A stretch of 5,946 bases of DNA. It comes from Polyangia bacterium. Its GTDB lineage: Bacteria; Myxococcota_A; Polyangia; Polyangiales; Polyangiaceae. This document shows, one piece after another, positions 5,609-5,946 of the stretch. Below the pieces are notes generated by a model that was not told the DNA's origin, did not search any database, and worked only from the letters and a program-made list of their open reading frames with translations. The stretch lies in assembly GCA_030430975.1 (NCBI GenBank), contig JAUIKB010000390.1:1-5946 (forward strand). Direction: 5' to 3'. Position 1 is the stretch's first letter. Each line of letters opens with the position of its first letter. A program made the position numbers and the translations under genes.

Positions 5609-5620
5609 TCCTTGAAAACT
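5607..5620 (+). promoter_or_regulatory. boxA antitermination element
   Basis: GGTCCTTGAAAACT closely matches the boxA form TGTTCTTTGAAAACT known from rRNA operons of Bacillus and many other bacteria, where NusB-NusE (S10) binds the RNA to make transcription of rRNA resistant to Rho termination. Its place ~30 nt after the predicted transcription start and directly after a boxB-like hairpin supports the call. Confidence 0.75.
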
Positions 5621-5732
5621 GAATCCTACTAAATCCACGAAATATCACGGTGGAAGCGGTCTAAACCCCGCAACCATCCGGAAGTGATTCGTGGGCCCCG
5701 CATCGGAGTTCGCACACCGGTTACCCAAACTG

Positions 5733-5773
5733 GTCGTGAGGCACGATGCAAAGCATAGCGAAAGAATCACGAC
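5733..5773 (+). other. leader stem-loop with inner hairpin
   Basis: GTCGTGA (5733-5739) pairs perfectly with TCACGAC (5767-5773); inside, ATGC (5746-5749) pairs with GCAT (5753-5756) around AAA. An alternative, mutually exclusive stem ACCGGTT (5716-5722) with AACTGGT (5728-5734) shares two bases with it, so the leader could switch between two folds during synthesis. Folding is by eye only. Confidence 0.45.
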
Positions 5774-5785
5774 GACCTTGCCGAG

Positions 5786-5826
5786 CTCTTCCTTCGGGAG
5801 GAGACGGTTCTACCTTCGGGGAGAAC
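5786..5826 (+). other. two tandem UUCG-tetraloop hairpins before 16S
   Basis: CTCTTCC (5786-5792) pairs with GGAGGAG (5797-5803), and GTTCTACC (5807-5814) pairs with GGGAGAAC (5819-5826). Each encloses a TTCG loop closed by C-G, the exceptionally stable C(UUCG)G tetraloop; the stems contain one G-T wobble and one A-G mismatch respectively. They are separated by 3 nt and end ~20 nt before mature 16S. A role in leader folding or 16S 5' maturation is inferred. Confidence 0.6.
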
Positions 5827-5846
5827 AAGCTTGGTCTGTCAGGGTT

Positions 5847-5946
5847 TAACTGGAGAGTTTGATCCTGGCTCAGAACGAACGTTAGCGGCGCGCTTAACAC
5901 ATGCAAGTCGCACGAGAAAGGGCTTCGGCCCCGGTAAAGTGGCGCA
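5847..5946 (+). rRNA. rrs: 16S ribosomal RNA, 5' end (partial, cut by window edge)
   Basis: The universal 16S start GAGTTTGATCCTGGCTCAG is at 5855-5873, followed by GAACGAACGTTAGCGGCG and CTTAACACATGCAAGTCG. Alignment by eye to E. coli places mature position 1 at about 5847. The V1 region is short, with helix 6 reduced to GGGC-TTCG-GCCC (5920-5931), then GTAAAGTGGCGCA at the window end. The GCGGCGCGCTTAACAC form and AAAGTGGCGCA resemble Myxococcota/deltaproteobacterial 16S. Only about the first 100 of ~1540 nt are present. Confidence 0.97.

Larger units (their letters stand above)
5577..5846 (+). ncRNA. rRNA operon 5' leader (external transcribed spacer)
   Basis: Sequence between the predicted transcription start and mature 16S. 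It contains no ORF of note and is densely structured: a boxB-like hairpin and boxA at the start, small stems TCCAC/GTGGA (5634-5638 with 5650-5654) and GCGG/CCGC (5656-5659 with 5668-5671), a larger stem-loop at 5733-5773, and two UUCG hairpins at 5786-5826. Such leaders recruit the Nus antitermination complex and take part in RNase III processing by pairing with sequence 3' of 16S, which lies outside this window. The start position is inferred from the promoter. Confidence 0.7.

Noticed and set aside
5577..5846. tRNA gene or CRISPR-like repeats in the rRNA leader
   Set aside because: The stems do not form a cloverleaf, there is no T-loop GTTCRA motif in context, and there is no regularly spaced direct repeat.
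5721..5906. 61-codon - strand ORF over the rRNA leader and 16S start
   Set aside because: It is antisense to 16S rRNA; a known class of spurious ORF.

Overview
The window is a GC-rich bacterial chromosome segment that ends in the first ~100 nt of a 16S rRNA gene. The 16S 5' end (GAACGAACGTTAGCGGCGCGCTTAACACATGCAAGTCG region, with a very short V1 helix), the lipoprotein-rich gene set, GTG starts and a Tudor-knot lipoprotein suggest a member of Myxococcota (former Deltaproteobacteria, Polyangia-like). This assignment is from pattern recognition and was not computed.

Left part (1-753): possibly the last codons of a + strand gene, then a - strand gene for a secreted lipoprotein with a C-terminal Tudor-knot/chromo-barrel domain. 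It is divergent from the next gene across a 179-bp intergenic region that carries a perfect 9-bp inverted repeat.

Centre-left (754-2290): an intact leucyl aminopeptidase (M17, pepA) with all expected metal and catalytic residues, closed by a convincing hairpin terminator.

Centre (2309-4833): four same-strand genes that look like one transcription unit. They are a ~6-TM membrane protein of unknown function, a 59-aa two-TM protein, a PpiC/parvulin-type (SurA-like) peptidyl-prolyl isomerase lipoprotein, and a Roadblock/LC7-like protein with an extra C-terminal module. The last three are joined by two ATGA start/stop overlaps, which implies translational coupling. What they do together is unknown; envelope protein folding is the only clue.

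Right part (4837-5946): a convergent gene for a small periplasmic class II-like c-type cytochrome (single CRGCH). Upstream of it, on the + strand, lie an rRNA promoter with an A-rich upstream element, a leader with a boxB-like hairpin and boxA, several stem-loops including two tandem UUCG hairpins, and the start of 16S rRNA. I found no mobile element, CRISPR array or tRNA. Nothing here amounts to a clearly new system; the most unusual items are the coupled membrane/PPIase/Roadblock cluster and the eukaryote-like Tudor-knot lipoprotein.
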